A stretch of 15,506 nucleotides of DNA, taken from positions 1 to 15,506 of the forward strand of contig URCD01000054.1 of the NCBI GenBank assembly GCA_900546215.1, in the 5' to 3' direction. Below, piece by piece: positions 7,661-14,341 of the stretch; position 1 is the stretch's first letter, and every line of letters begins with the position of its first letter. Source of the stretch: an uncultured Eubacteriales bacterium (GTDB lineage Bacteria > Bacillota > Clostridia > Lachnospirales > Anaerotignaceae). A program made the position numbers and the translations under genes. A model generated the notes under the pieces. The model ran no database searches, was not told the origin of the DNA, and saw nothing but the letters and a program-made list of their open reading frames with translations.

Positions 7661-7665
7661 GAAAA

Positions 7666-8115
7666 TTAGAAATTCCGCTCGCTGTCCAGCAGTATAGTAA
7701 CAGGTCCGTCGTTTACAAGCTCCACCTTCATGTGGGTTCTGAATACTCCGCTTTCAACCTTCAGCGGAAGCTGTCTTGCCTTTTCAACCAGCCTGTCAAA
7801 TATGCGTTCAGCATCTTCGGGAGAAGCCGCTGAAAAATAGCTCGGCCTTCTGCCCTTCCTTGCGTCTCCGTAAAGTGTAAAGTTCGGAATAAGCAGTATA
7901 CCGCCATTAACGTCCTTTACGGAATAATTCAGCTTATCGTTTTCATCCTCATAAATTCTAAGATTAACAAGCTTCTCAAGCATATAGTCCATGACCTTAT
8001 CATCGTCTGACGAAAGCAGACCGACAAGCACCATAAGCCCGTTTCCTATTTCTCCTTGAATAATTCCGTCAACAGTTACGCTGGCGCGTTCTGCCTTTTG
8101 TATTACCATTCTCAT
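7666..8115 (-). CDS. dtd: D-aminoacyl-tRNA deacylase
   Basis: A 149-residue protein of normal DTD length. The enzyme removes D-amino acids (and glycine from tRNA-Ala) from mischarged tRNAs in the cytosol and acts as a dimer. Conserved parts are VQRV-like MVIQKAERASVTVDG at the N terminus, FTLYGDARKGRRPSY (79-93) and NDGPVTILLD (135-144), which carries the Gly-cis-Pro motif that enforces chirality. The usual SQFTL motif reads PNFTL here (77-81): Ser and Gln are replaced while the Thr is kept. The ATG has GAGG 8 nt upstream and lies 15 nt after the rel stop, the usual rel-dtd pairing of Firmicutes. A terminator-like hairpin follows the stop. Confidence 0.95.
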   Translation of the reverse strand: MRMVIQKAERASVTVDGIIQGEIGNGLMVLVGLLSSDDDKVMDYMLEKLVNLRIYEDENDKLNYSVKDVNGGILLIPNFTLYGDARKGRRPSYFSAASPEDAERIFDRLVEKARQLPLKVESGVFRTHMKVELVNDGPVTILLDSERNF

Positions 8116-8130
8116 ATATTTTACCTCGTT

Positions 8131-10353
8131 TTAAGAGCTTACTCTTTCTATATCCTCAACGCCCTTGACGTTTTTAAGATGCAGGCAGACCTTTTCCAGC
8201 TGCTCCTTACTTGTGATTTCAAGCACAATGTTTACTATTGAAAGCATATCCTTTGTCGTTCTGGCGTTAAAGGACTTAACCGGCAGATTTTCCTCTGAAA
8301 GCACCTTGCTTAAGTCAAGTATAATATTGCTTCTGTCAACACAAAGGAGCCTGATTTCAGCCTGGAAGGAAAGCGAAGGACCTGCCCCGTCTTTTCTGGA
8401 AATTTCCCACTCGGCGTCTATAAGCCTGTGTCTGTCCTCTTCAGTAAGATTAATAATATTGGCGCAGTCTGTCCTGTGTATTGAAACGCCCCTGCCCCTT
8501 GTGACAAAGCCGATTATCTCATCTCCCGGAACAGGGTTGCAGCACCTTGAAAACCTTACGCTGACATCCCCTATGCCCTTTACAATAACGCCGCTGTCGT
8601 TCTTTCTGTTGGTTCTGGAGTTTGCCTTCTCCTCCATCCTTCTAAGGACATCCTCGGCTGTCTGTTTCTTTTTCTGCTCCTTTTGGAGCTCCTCTATAAA
8701 ACGGTTTATTACCTGGCCTTCCTTAACGCCGCCGTGTCCTACAGCAGCGCATAGTGCGTCCCAGTTTTTAAACCCGAATTTATTAACAACAATTTCAATC
8801 CACTCCGGCTTAGACAAATCGGAGAAGGAATAATTTTTCTTTTTGGCATCGGCTATTATAAGCTCCTTGCCCTTAACAATATTTTCTTCCTTGAACTCCT
8901 TTTTAAACCACTGGTTAATTTTTGTTCTGGCTGTGGAGCTTTTGACAAGGGCAAGCCAGTCCCTGCTGGGTCCCCTGGAATTTTGAGAAGTAATAATCTC
9001 AACAATATCTCCGTTTTGTATTTTATAGTCAAAGGTAACTATCTTATTGTTGACCCTGGCGCCAACCATTTTGTTTCCCACTGCAGAATGAATAGCGTAG
9101 GCAAAGTCTATGGGCGTTGAGCCGTTGGGAAGCGGTATAACCTTTCCCTGCGGCGTAAAGGCATAAACCGAATCGCTGAACACGTCAAGGTCAAGCTTAA
9201 GGGTTGCCATAAACTCCTTATTGTCCGATAAATCCCTCTGCCATTCAAGTATCTGGCGCAGCCACGCCATTTTTTCCGCCTCTTTATTCTGGGAGGTATC
9301 CGTAGTGCGGCCCTCCTTATACTTCCAATGGGCGGCGATACCGTATTCGCTTGTACGGTGCATTTCCCAAGTTCTGATCTGCACCTCGAAGGGCTCTCCA
9401 GTCGGGCCAATCAGAGTGTTGTGAAGCGACTGATACATATTTGGCTTCGGCATTGCGATATAGTCCTTAAATCTTCCCGGCATCGGCTTATACATGTCAT
9501 GGACTATTCCAAGGACAGCATAGCAGTCCTTCACAGTATCAACTATTATCCTTACAGCGAATAAATCGTAAATCTGGTCAAGGGTTTTATTCTGGTTGAC
9601 CATTTTTTTATAAATGCTGAAAAAGTGCTTGCTTCTGCCATACACTGTTCCCTTAATTCCAGCCTCGTCAATTTTTGCGCTTATTTCATCTACAATCTGG
9701 TTTACATACTGCTCCCTTTCGGATTTTTTCTTCTCAATTTTGCTCTTAAGGTCGTAGTATGCATCCGGGTTAAGGTATTTGAAGCACAAATCCTCCATCT
9801 CGGTACGAATTTTTGAAATACCCAGCCTGTGTGCCAGCGGCGCATAAATATCCATTGTTTCCTGCGCCTTTTCCCTCTGCTTGGCCTCTGTCATGTAATT
9901 AAGGGTACGCATATTGTGAAGGCGGTCAGCCAGCTTTATAAGTATTACCCTAATATCCTTGGCCATAGCCAGAAACATTTTTCTGTAGTTCTCAGCCTGT
10001 ATCTCCTCTTTTGTTGTGTACGAGAGCTTACCGAGCTTTGTTACGCCGTCAACAAGTACGGCTACCTCTTCGCCGAACATATTTTTAATATCGTCATATG
10101 TATAAGGCGTATCCTCTATAGTGTCATGCAGTATTCCTGCCACTATAGATTCCATATCCAGCTCCAGCTCGGCAAGAATATACGCTACCTTCAGCGGGTG
10201 GATTATATACGGCTCCCCGGATTTTCTTTTTTGGTCCTTATGCGCCTCAAGGGCAACCTCATATGCCTTCCTCAGCATAGTGAAGTTATCCGTAGGATGG
10301 TATTCTTTTATTTTGTCGACCAATAGTTTATACAATTCATCAGGTGTTTCCAC
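8131..10353 (-). CDS. rel: Bifunctional (p)ppGpp synthetase/hydrolase Rel
   Basis: This 740-residue stringent-response enzyme makes and degrades (p)ppGpp during amino-acid starvation, on the ribosome. Counting from the chosen GTG: the HD hydrolase domain has HPLK near His52 and HDTIED at 76-81, so the hydrolase looks intact. The synthetase domain has YGRSKHFFSIYKKM from 238 and RFKD at 294-297. RxKD marks bifunctional Rel enzymes, whereas synthetase-only RelA has ExDD. A TGS domain (about 390-450), a Cys-Cys zinc-finger region (Cys604-Cys605 in RFSRCCNPVPGDEI) and a C-terminal ACT domain (about 664-737) follow. The frame is open for 81 codons more, to 10596, but that stretch has no family similarity and contains the promoter. 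GTG at 10353 has GGGGAG 9 nt upstream and gives the normal length. It is the first gene of the minus-strand run. Confidence 0.96.
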   Translation of the reverse strand: METPDELYKLLVDKIKEYHPTDNFTMLRKAYEVALEAHKDQKRKSGEPYIIHPLKVAYILAELELDMESIVAGILHDTIEDTPYTYDDIKNMFGEEVAVLVDGVTKLGKLSYTTKEEIQAENYRKMFLAMAKDIRVILIKLADRLHNMRTLNYMTEAKQREKAQETMDIYAPLAHRLGISKIRTEMEDLCFKYLNPDAYYDLKSKIEKKKSEREQYVNQIVDEISAKIDEAGIKGTVYGRSKHFFSIYKKMVNQNKTLDQIYDLFAVRIIVDTVKDCYAVLGIVHDMYKPMPGRFKDYIAMPKPNMYQSLHNTLIGPTGEPFEVQIRTWEMHRTSEYGIAAHWKYKEGRTTDTSQNKEAEKMAWLRQILEWQRDLSDNKEFMATLKLDLDVFSDSVYAFTPQGKVIPLPNGSTPIDFAYAIHSAVGNKMVGARVNNKIVTFDYKIQNGDIVEIITSQNSRGPSRDWLALVKSSTARTKINQWFKKEFKEENIVKGKELIIADAKKKNYSFSDLSKPEWIEIVVNKFGFKNWDALCAAVGHGGVKEGQVINRFIEELQKEQKKKQTAEDVLRRMEEKANSRTNRKNDSGVIVKGIGDVSVRFSRCCNPVPGDEIIGFVTRGRGVSIHRTDCANIINLTEEDRHRLIDAEWEISRKDGAGPSLSFQAEIRLLCVDRSNIILDLSKVLSEENLPVKSFNARTTKDMLSIVNIVLEITSKEQLEKVCLHLKNVKGVEDIERVSS

Positions 10354-10362
10354 AGATGTCAG

Positions 10363-10368
10363 CTCCCC
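10363..10368 (-). promoter_or_regulatory. Ribosome binding site fixing the GTG start of rel
   Basis: It reads GGGGAG on the minus strand, 9 nt before GTG at 10353. No in-frame ATG lies between here and the conserved HD domain, except one inside the fold. Confidence 0.7.
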
Positions 10369-10435
10369 ATTAACAGCAGTTTTTGCCCTATTAAAAATCC
10401 AGACACTGCTCCATATTAAATATGTATTAAATTGT

Positions 10436-10463
10436 ATTATATATTTTTTTTGACATTTTTCAA
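10436..10463 (-). promoter_or_regulatory. Sigma-A type promoter of rel
   Basis: On the minus strand, -35 TTGAAA (10463-10458) and -10 TATAAT (10441-10436) are separated by 16 nt: five and six matches to consensus. Transcription would start near 10430, giving a leader of roughly 75-80 nt. It probably drives rel and dtd, and whatever reads through the hairpin into hemZ and beyond. Confidence 0.72.
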
Positions 10464-10470
10464 GTATACA

Positions 10471-10502
10471 GCGGAAATTCGTAGTATTTATAATTATTCC
10501 GC
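10471..10502. repeat. Inverted repeat upstream of the rel promoter
   Basis: Arms GCGGAA (10471-10476) and TTCCGC (10497-10502) are separated by 20 nt of AT-rich sequence, with some further imperfect pairing inside. It lies just upstream of the rel -35 and about 50 nt upstream of the ttcA-side -35. It could be an operator between the divergent units or chance. The rest of the 10354-10667 gap holds only the promoters and leaders. Confidence 0.35.
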
Positions 10503-10552
10503 ATGAAAAATACCATGTATTATGCCCACAATAAATCTTTTTGCGAAATAAT

Positions 10553-10580
10553 TTGTACTGAGTTTGATTTATGCTATAAT
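10553..10580 (+). promoter_or_regulatory. Extended -10 promoter of the ttcA-like operon
   Basis: TATAAT at 10575-10580 is preceded by TG one base upstream (TGCTATAAT), an extended -10. A weak -35, TTGTAC, lies 16 nt further upstream at 10553-10558. Transcription would start near 10587, leaving a leader of about 80 nt. Confidence 0.62.
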
Positions 10581-10667
10581 AAGAACAACTATCCACGCAA
10601 AGCTCCGCTGTCTTTAGAGCGCAGCCTTTAGCATTAATATTATTAACGTATTTGGAGACAAAATATC

Positions 10668-11390
10668 ATGAAGCTGCAAAAATTACTCAGCTATACAAGA
10701 CAGGCGGTAAACGACTACCAGATGATTGATGAGGGCGATAAAATTGCCGTAGGCGTATCGGGCGGCAAGGACAGCATATGCCTTTTAATTGCGCTGGCTC
10801 AGCTGCGCCGCTTTTTCCCATATAAATTCGATATAGAAGCCATAACCGTATCCCTTGGCTTTCCCGGCTCTGATTACAGCAGTATTAAAAAACTGTGCGA
10901 AAGCCTTAATGTGCGCTATACGGTTGTTGACACGCAAATAGGACAAATTGTTTTTGACGAGCGTAAGGAGGACAACCCCTGCTCCCTATGCGCAAAAATG
11001 CGTAAGGGAGCTTTAAACAGCGCCGCTGAGGAGCTGGGATGCAGCAAGGTTGCCCTTGGGCATAATAAGGACGACGTAATTGAAACATTTATGATGTCGC
11101 TTATTTTTGAGGGTCGTATCGGCTGCTTCTCTCCGGTAAGCTTTTTAGAAAGAAAAAGCCTCTATTCAATAAGGCCCCTCATATATGTTTCGGAATATGA
11201 GACAAGAAGCTTCGCCAAAGGCTATGGTATTGTTAAAAACCCATGCCCGGCCGACGGCAGTACAAAGAGGCAGGAGATAAAGGAGCTTATCCGCTCCCTT
11301 GAAAAAACCTATCCCAATTTAAATCAAAGAATATTCGGAGCTGTTAAAAGAGGTCTGGACGACTGGAAAAGAGGTGGAGAAAATGGCTAA
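10668..11390 (+). CDS. TtcA-like tRNA 2-thiocytidine biosynthesis family protein
   Basis: A 240-residue PP-loop ATPase of the TtcA group. The ATP pyrophosphatase motif SGGKDS is at 31-36. Cys105 and Cys108 (PCSLCAKMRKGAL) plus Cys193 (KNPCPADG) match the three cysteines that hold the [4Fe-4S] cluster in TtcA. GHNKDDVIET (131-140) is the conserved second ATP-site segment. TtcA thiolates cytidine 32 of some tRNAs. Gram-positive relatives are often annotated only as TtcA/TilS/TtuA family, so the tRNA and base modified here are inferred. The ATG has GGAGA 9 nt upstream. The gene overlaps the recombinase gene by 8 nt, so the two are translationally coupled. It is the first gene of a three-gene plus-strand unit diverging from rel. 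Confidence 0.87.
   Translation: MKLQKLLSYTRQAVNDYQMIDEGDKIAVGVSGGKDSICLLIALAQLRRFFPYKFDIEAITVSLGFPGSDYSSIKKLCESLNVRYTVVDTQIGQIVFDERKEDNPCSLCAKMRKGALNSAAEELGCSKVALGHNKDDVIETFMMSLIFEGRIGCFSPVSFLERKSLYSIRPLIYVSEYETRSFAKGYGIVKNPCPADGSTKRQEIKELIRSLEKTYPNLNQRIFGAVKRGLDDWKRGGENG
11371..11377 (+). promoter_or_regulatory. Ribosome binding site fixing the recombinase start
   Basis: GAGGTGG lies inside the end of the ttcA-like gene, 5 nt before ATG at 11383. The in-frame GTG at 11374 sits within this site and is therefore unlikely as a start. Confidence 0.7.
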
Positions 11391-12456
11391 GGGAGATTAC
11401 AGCGAGGAACAAAAAATAAAAGACACTGCTCATCTTAAGGGCCTTCTTGAACAGCTTCCGCCCTTCGCCTATACATATTTCAGAGGAATAGCCCAGTCAA
11501 CGTCTCTGAAAACAAGAATTGGCTATGCCTATGATCTAAAAATATTTTTCGGGTTTTTATGCGAAAACCATGAAAGATTTAAAGGAATAAAATTCGACGA
11601 AATAAAGCCCGAATACCTTGACTATGTAAGCGCAATGGACGTTGAGGCATTTCTGGATTATGTCACAAGCTACACTCCTTTTGCTGATGAGGACGGCATG
11701 GAGAGAAACTCGGTTATACTAAATTCTGAAACAGGAAAATCCAGAAAGCTTGCCGCTGTCAGAAGCATTTATAAATATTATCTGCGGAAGGGCTTTATTA
11801 AAACCGACCCTGCCGCACTTGTGGAAACACCTAAAATACATGAAAAAAACATAATAAGACTGGAAGCCAATGAGGTTGCCAACCTTTTGGACGAGGTTGA
11901 AAAGGGGGAAAATCTGACTCAGCGCCAGCAGAAATTCCATGAAAAGACTAAAATCAGGGATTTAGCAATAATATCCACCCTTGTGGGCACTGGAATACGT
12001 GTAAGCGAATGTGTGGGGCTGAACGTGGACGACATCAGCTTTGAAACCTATTCCTTTGTAATAACCAGAAAGGGAGGAAAACAGGCTGAAATATATTTCG
12101 GCGATGAGGTTGCCGATGCCCTTTATGATTATATAATGTACAGAAGGGACCATCCCCCCGCTGACGAAAATGACAAGGCTCTGTTTCTTTCCAACAGGGG
12201 AAAGCGTATATCCGTCAGGCAGGTTGAGCTTATGGTCAAAAAATACGCCCAGACGGCTGTTAAGCTGAAAAAAATTACTCCGCATAAGCTGCGCAGTACC
12301 TTCGGAACAAATCTTTATCTGGAGACAGGCGACATATATTTGGTTGCCGACGTTCTGGGTCATGCAGACGTAAACACTACAAGGAAGCACTACACAGCCA
12401 CGGAGGTCGAGCTTAAACGCAAGGCTGCCAGAAAAATTAATTTAAGAAAGGATTGA
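11383..12456 (+). CDS. Tyrosine recombinase of the XerC/XerD type
   Basis: A 357-residue site-specific recombinase. The N-terminal half (to about residue 150) resembles the helical core-binding domain, with a 40-residue stretch around 85-120 that makes it longer than XerC/XerD (about 300). The catalytic residues are all present: Arg206 (GTGIRVSE), Lys230 (TRKGGK), His301 and Arg304 (HKLRSTF), His327 (LGHADVNTTRKHY) and the nucleophile Tyr337. It cuts and rejoins DNA through a 3'-phosphotyrosine. The target is unknown. No att repeats, excisionase or phage genes are nearby, and it sits in an operon with two housekeeping-like genes, so it is more likely a resident chromosomal Xer-type enzyme than part of a mobile element (inference). 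Its start overlaps the ttcA-like gene by 8 nt, and the Nudix gene begins 4 nt after its stop. Confidence 0.9.
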   Translation: MAKGDYSEEQKIKDTAHLKGLLEQLPPFAYTYFRGIAQSTSLKTRIGYAYDLKIFFGFLCENHERFKGIKFDEIKPEYLDYVSAMDVEAFLDYVTSYTPFADEDGMERNSVILNSETGKSRKLAAVRSIYKYYLRKGFIKTDPAALVETPKIHEKNIIRLEANEVANLLDEVEKGENLTQRQQKFHEKTKIRDLAIISTLVGTGIRVSECVGLNVDDISFETYSFVITRKGGKQAEIYFGDEVADALYDYIMYRRDHPPADENDKALFLSNRGKRISVRQVELMVKKYAQTAVKLKKITPHKLRSTFGTNLYLETGDIYLVADVLGHADVNTTRKHYTATEVELKRKAARKINLRKD

Positions 12457-12460
12457 AATT

Positions 12461-13093
12461 ATGCCCCAAAATATAAATTCAAATATTATACAGCAGACGC
12501 TGAGCGTGCATACGCCCTCGCCCGAAGGAATTTTCCGCTACAGCTCTGTCTTAATGCCGCTGTTTGAAACTGAAAACGGATATGAATTTTTATTCTGCAA
12601 ACGCTCTATGGCGCTTAGGCACCAGCCGGGCGACATATGCTTTCCCGGCGGAAGGCGCGAGGGTGAGGAAACTCCGCTTGAAACCGCTTTGAGGGAAACG
12701 CGTGAGGAAATTGGGATTTCTGAAGAAAACATAGAGATTTTAGGCGAAACCGATTTTGTCATAACTACCTATGGAGCGGTAATCACTCCCTTTGTGGCGT
12801 TAATAAAGGGAATGTCCCCCAGCGACATAAAGTTCAATCCTGACGAGGTTGAGGAAACCTTTACCGTCCCTGTCAGCTTCTTTATGGAGACAGAGCCTGA
12901 GGAGCATTTTGTGAGTATTAAATTTGATATACCTGAGGACTTTCCTTTTGAGCACATTGTAGGCGGTAAAAACTATCCTTGGAGCAAGGGTAAACAGCCC
13001 GAGCTGTTTTATTTTTACAATGGAAATGTAATCTGGGGTTTCACCGCAAGGATTGTTAAGAACTTCTGTTCAATTATAAAGGGCGAGCTGTAA
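12461..13093 (+). CDS. Nudix hydrolase, CoA pyrophosphatase type
   Basis: A 210-residue Nudix hydrolase. The Nudix box spans residues 64-86, with Gly64, Glu70, then RETREEIGI. The preceding segment CKRSMALRHQPGDICFPGGR (47-65) is the signature that precedes the Nudix box in CoA pyrophosphatases (NudL/YeaB type), which split CoA or its derivatives into phosphopantetheine and adenosine 3',5'-bisphosphate. The ATG has AAAGGA about 11 nt upstream, partly inside the recombinase gene. Only 4 nt separate the two genes, so they share a transcript. CoA turnover has no obvious link to the other two genes of the unit. A strong terminator follows the stop. Family firm; substrate from the CoA-type signature, fairly likely. 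Confidence 0.9.
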   Translation: MPQNINSNIIQQTLSVHTPSPEGIFRYSSVLMPLFETENGYEFLFCKRSMALRHQPGDICFPGGRREGEETPLETALRETREEIGISEENIEILGETDFVITTYGAVITPFVALIKGMSPSDIKFNPDEVEETFTVPVSFFMETEPEEHFVSIKFDIPEDFPFEHIVGGKNYPWSKGKQPELFYFYNGNVIWGFTARIVKNFCSIIKGEL

Positions 13094-13097
13094 AAGC

Positions 13098-13130
13098 AAA
13101 TCCCCGGACTTTATGCCCGGGGATTTTTTT
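13098..13130. terminator. Strong hairpin terminator between convergent genes
   Basis: AAATCCCCGG (13098-13107) pairs with CCGGGGATTT (13117-13126) across a 9-nt loop, and the plus strand continues with a run of seven T (13124-13130). It is an intrinsic terminator for the Nudix gene. The stop codon of the minus-strand gene (13129-13131) lies in the T run, and the minus-strand flank ATTTGCTTTTA is U-rich enough that it may terminate that gene too. Confidence 0.9.
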
Positions 13131-13662
13131 AGCTTAAATCAATCATCAATATAGAATTTTTCTTAATGCCTTCAGTCAGCGCCTCCGTCAGATTTTTTGA
13201 GTCATCTGGTGACAGGTGGAGCTTTGTTTTTCCGCAGAGCTTAAAAGGCACATATTTATTCTTCCAATGTATACAAACACAGTCTCTATACACAATAATT
13301 TCCTCCACTCCGTCCCAAGAACAGGAGCCTACCCCTCCAATTGAAAAACCGTATTCAGAAACCCTACTTTTCATAAATACAGAACAAAATACTATAACCG
13401 CGCAAAGGACTATAAATATTGTTTCAAAAGCCTTAATTGAAATATCAAAAGCATAAAGCGTATATATCAACAGTGAAGCCAGTATAAGCATAGCAATAAT
13501 GTTTGCTTTTTTAAACTTATTTGTGAATTTATATTCTTTTGCATCCTGACTGACCTTGAAGTAACAGCTTATTTCCATAGTAAATGAATACAGCGCCCAT
13601 GCTAAAATAGCAGGCCTTGCAACAGGGACATAAATGGCTATAAGCATAATAAGTACGTTCAT
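13129..13662 (-). CDS. Membrane protein of unknown function with cytosolic C-terminal domain
   Basis: A 177-residue protein I do not recognise by name. Hydrophobic segments lie at about 3-27, 54-72 and 79-97. From about residue 104, a soluble domain has the pattern YGFSIGGVGSCSWDGVEEIIVYRD and then CIHWKNKYVPFKL. A short beta-rich region with an early Trp-Asp followed by a C-terminal helix is reminiscent of small bacterial PH-like domains behind membrane helices (YcxB or DUF5673 style); this is a guess from pattern. The ATG overlaps the stop of the upstream gene by 4 nt (ATGA) and has GGAGGA 6 nt upstream, so the two are coupled and probably act together. The stop codon lies beside the terminator of the convergent Nudix gene. 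No enzymatic motif is visible. Confidence 0.75.
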   Translation of the reverse strand: MNVLIMLIAIYVPVARPAILAWALYSFTMEISCYFKVSQDAKEYKFTNKFKKANIIAMLILASLLIYTLYAFDISIKAFETIFIVLCAVIVFCSVFMKSRVSEYGFSIGGVGSCSWDGVEEIIVYRDCVCIHWKNKYVPFKLCGKTKLHLSPDDSKNLTEALTEGIKKNSILMIDLS

Positions 13663-14099
13663 GTATTGTCCTCCGCATTGTTTTCGGTATCAGCAAATTT
13701 TCTGGCGGAAACAAAATTATTGACTGCCGAAAATATATTGGCTCCCCCGTATATGAAGCCAAAAATTATTAACATCTCAGTATTGGCCAACACAAAGCTA
13801 GAATAAAGCTTTAGTGAAAACCAGTTAAACGGCACAAGAGCACAAACTGCAATTGCAGCTATAATTTCGGCTGCTCCTATAAAAATGCACTGTTTTCTTG
13901 TATCGCCTTTATTTATTAAAATAAGTCCAAGGGAAGCACCGAAGGCAGCCAAAAATATAATAGCAATGGCAATAGCCGTTGCGTCTAACCCGTAATAATT
14001 TCTCCAAGCATATCTATAGCGCCTATAAAATGTTATGCTGATAAAAGCAAAAACAAGAGGCAAAATCTCGGTTATTATAGTTTTCAGCTTCTTATTCAT
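13659..14099 (-). CDS. Small four-helix membrane protein of unknown function
   Basis: A 146-residue integral membrane protein, not assignable to a family by eye. Hydrophobic segments are at about 8-24, 41-63, 70-92 and 103-128. A basic, aromatic-rich stretch follows the first helix (YRRYRYAWRNYYG, 25-37), and the tail is acidic and polar (ADTENNAEDNT). There is no signal-peptide cleavage site and no catalytic motif. An AAGGAGG lies 11 nt before the ATG, a little further than usual. It overlaps the downstream membrane-protein gene by 4 nt, so the pair forms a coupled two-gene unit. The unit is separated from the SLH gene by that gene's terminator and so appears to be transcribed alone. Confidence 0.72.
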   Translation of the reverse strand: MNKKLKTIITEILPLVFAFISITFYRRYRYAWRNYYGLDATAIAIAIIFLAAFGASLGLILINKGDTRKQCIFIGAAEIIAAIAVCALVPFNWFSLKLYSSFVLANTEMLIIFGFIYGGANIFSAVNNFVSARKFADTENNAEDNT

Positions 14100-14189
14100 G
14101 GCTGTTCACTCCTCCTTTAAACTTGCCCCCAGTACAATTTCAACAGTTAACCCGTCGAAGCACCTTTTTAAATTGTTTTTACTCTATTA

Positions 14190-14195
14190 ATTATA
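14190..14195 (-). promoter_or_regulatory. Possible -10 of the two membrane-protein genes
   Basis: On the minus strand TATAAT stands in the palindromic run TTAATTATAATTAA. No convincing -35 lies 16-18 nt upstream. It is the best candidate in the 14100-14286 gap, which otherwise shows only AT-rich sequence. The leader would be about 85 nt. Confidence 0.3.
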
Positions 14196-14280
14196 ATTAA
14201 TTTTATTGTCTCATATCTATTATTCATATTCAATATTTTGGAAAAGAATTAAGAAAATTGTAGAATTTGGTCATATTCAG

Positions 14281-14307
14281 AAAAAAATACGGCCTAACTG
14301 GCCGTAT
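14281..14307 (-). terminator. Intrinsic terminator of the SLH-domain gene
   Basis: ATACGGCC (14287-14294) and GGCCGTAT (14300-14307) form an 8-bp stem with a TAACT loop. On the minus strand the stem runs straight into a run of T (complement of the A run at 14281-14287). It lies about 35 nt past the stop of the SLH gene and separates it from the membrane-protein pair. Confidence 0.88.
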
Positions 14308-14341
14308 CAATATATTTACAAACTATATTTGAAATACCCTT

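Noticed and set aside
8165..8833. 222-codon open frame on the plus strand
   Set aside because: It is antisense to the conserved ACT and zinc-finger end of rel, has Ser/Leu-rich low-complexity content, and has no plausible start context. It is a shadow of the real gene.
9829..10326. 165-codon open frame on the plus strand
   Set aside because: It is antisense to the HD domain of rel, whose motifs are clearly on the other strand.
10354..10596. 81-codon N-terminal extension of rel in the longest open frame
   Set aside because: It contains the promoter, has no resemblance to Rel, and would make the protein far longer than normal. GTG at 10353 behind GGGGAG gives the usual length.
11383..12456. 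Tyrosine recombinase as a sign of an integrated mobile element
   Set aside because: There are no att repeats, tRNA target, excisionase, transfer or phage genes, and it is embedded in a tight operon of chromosomal genes.
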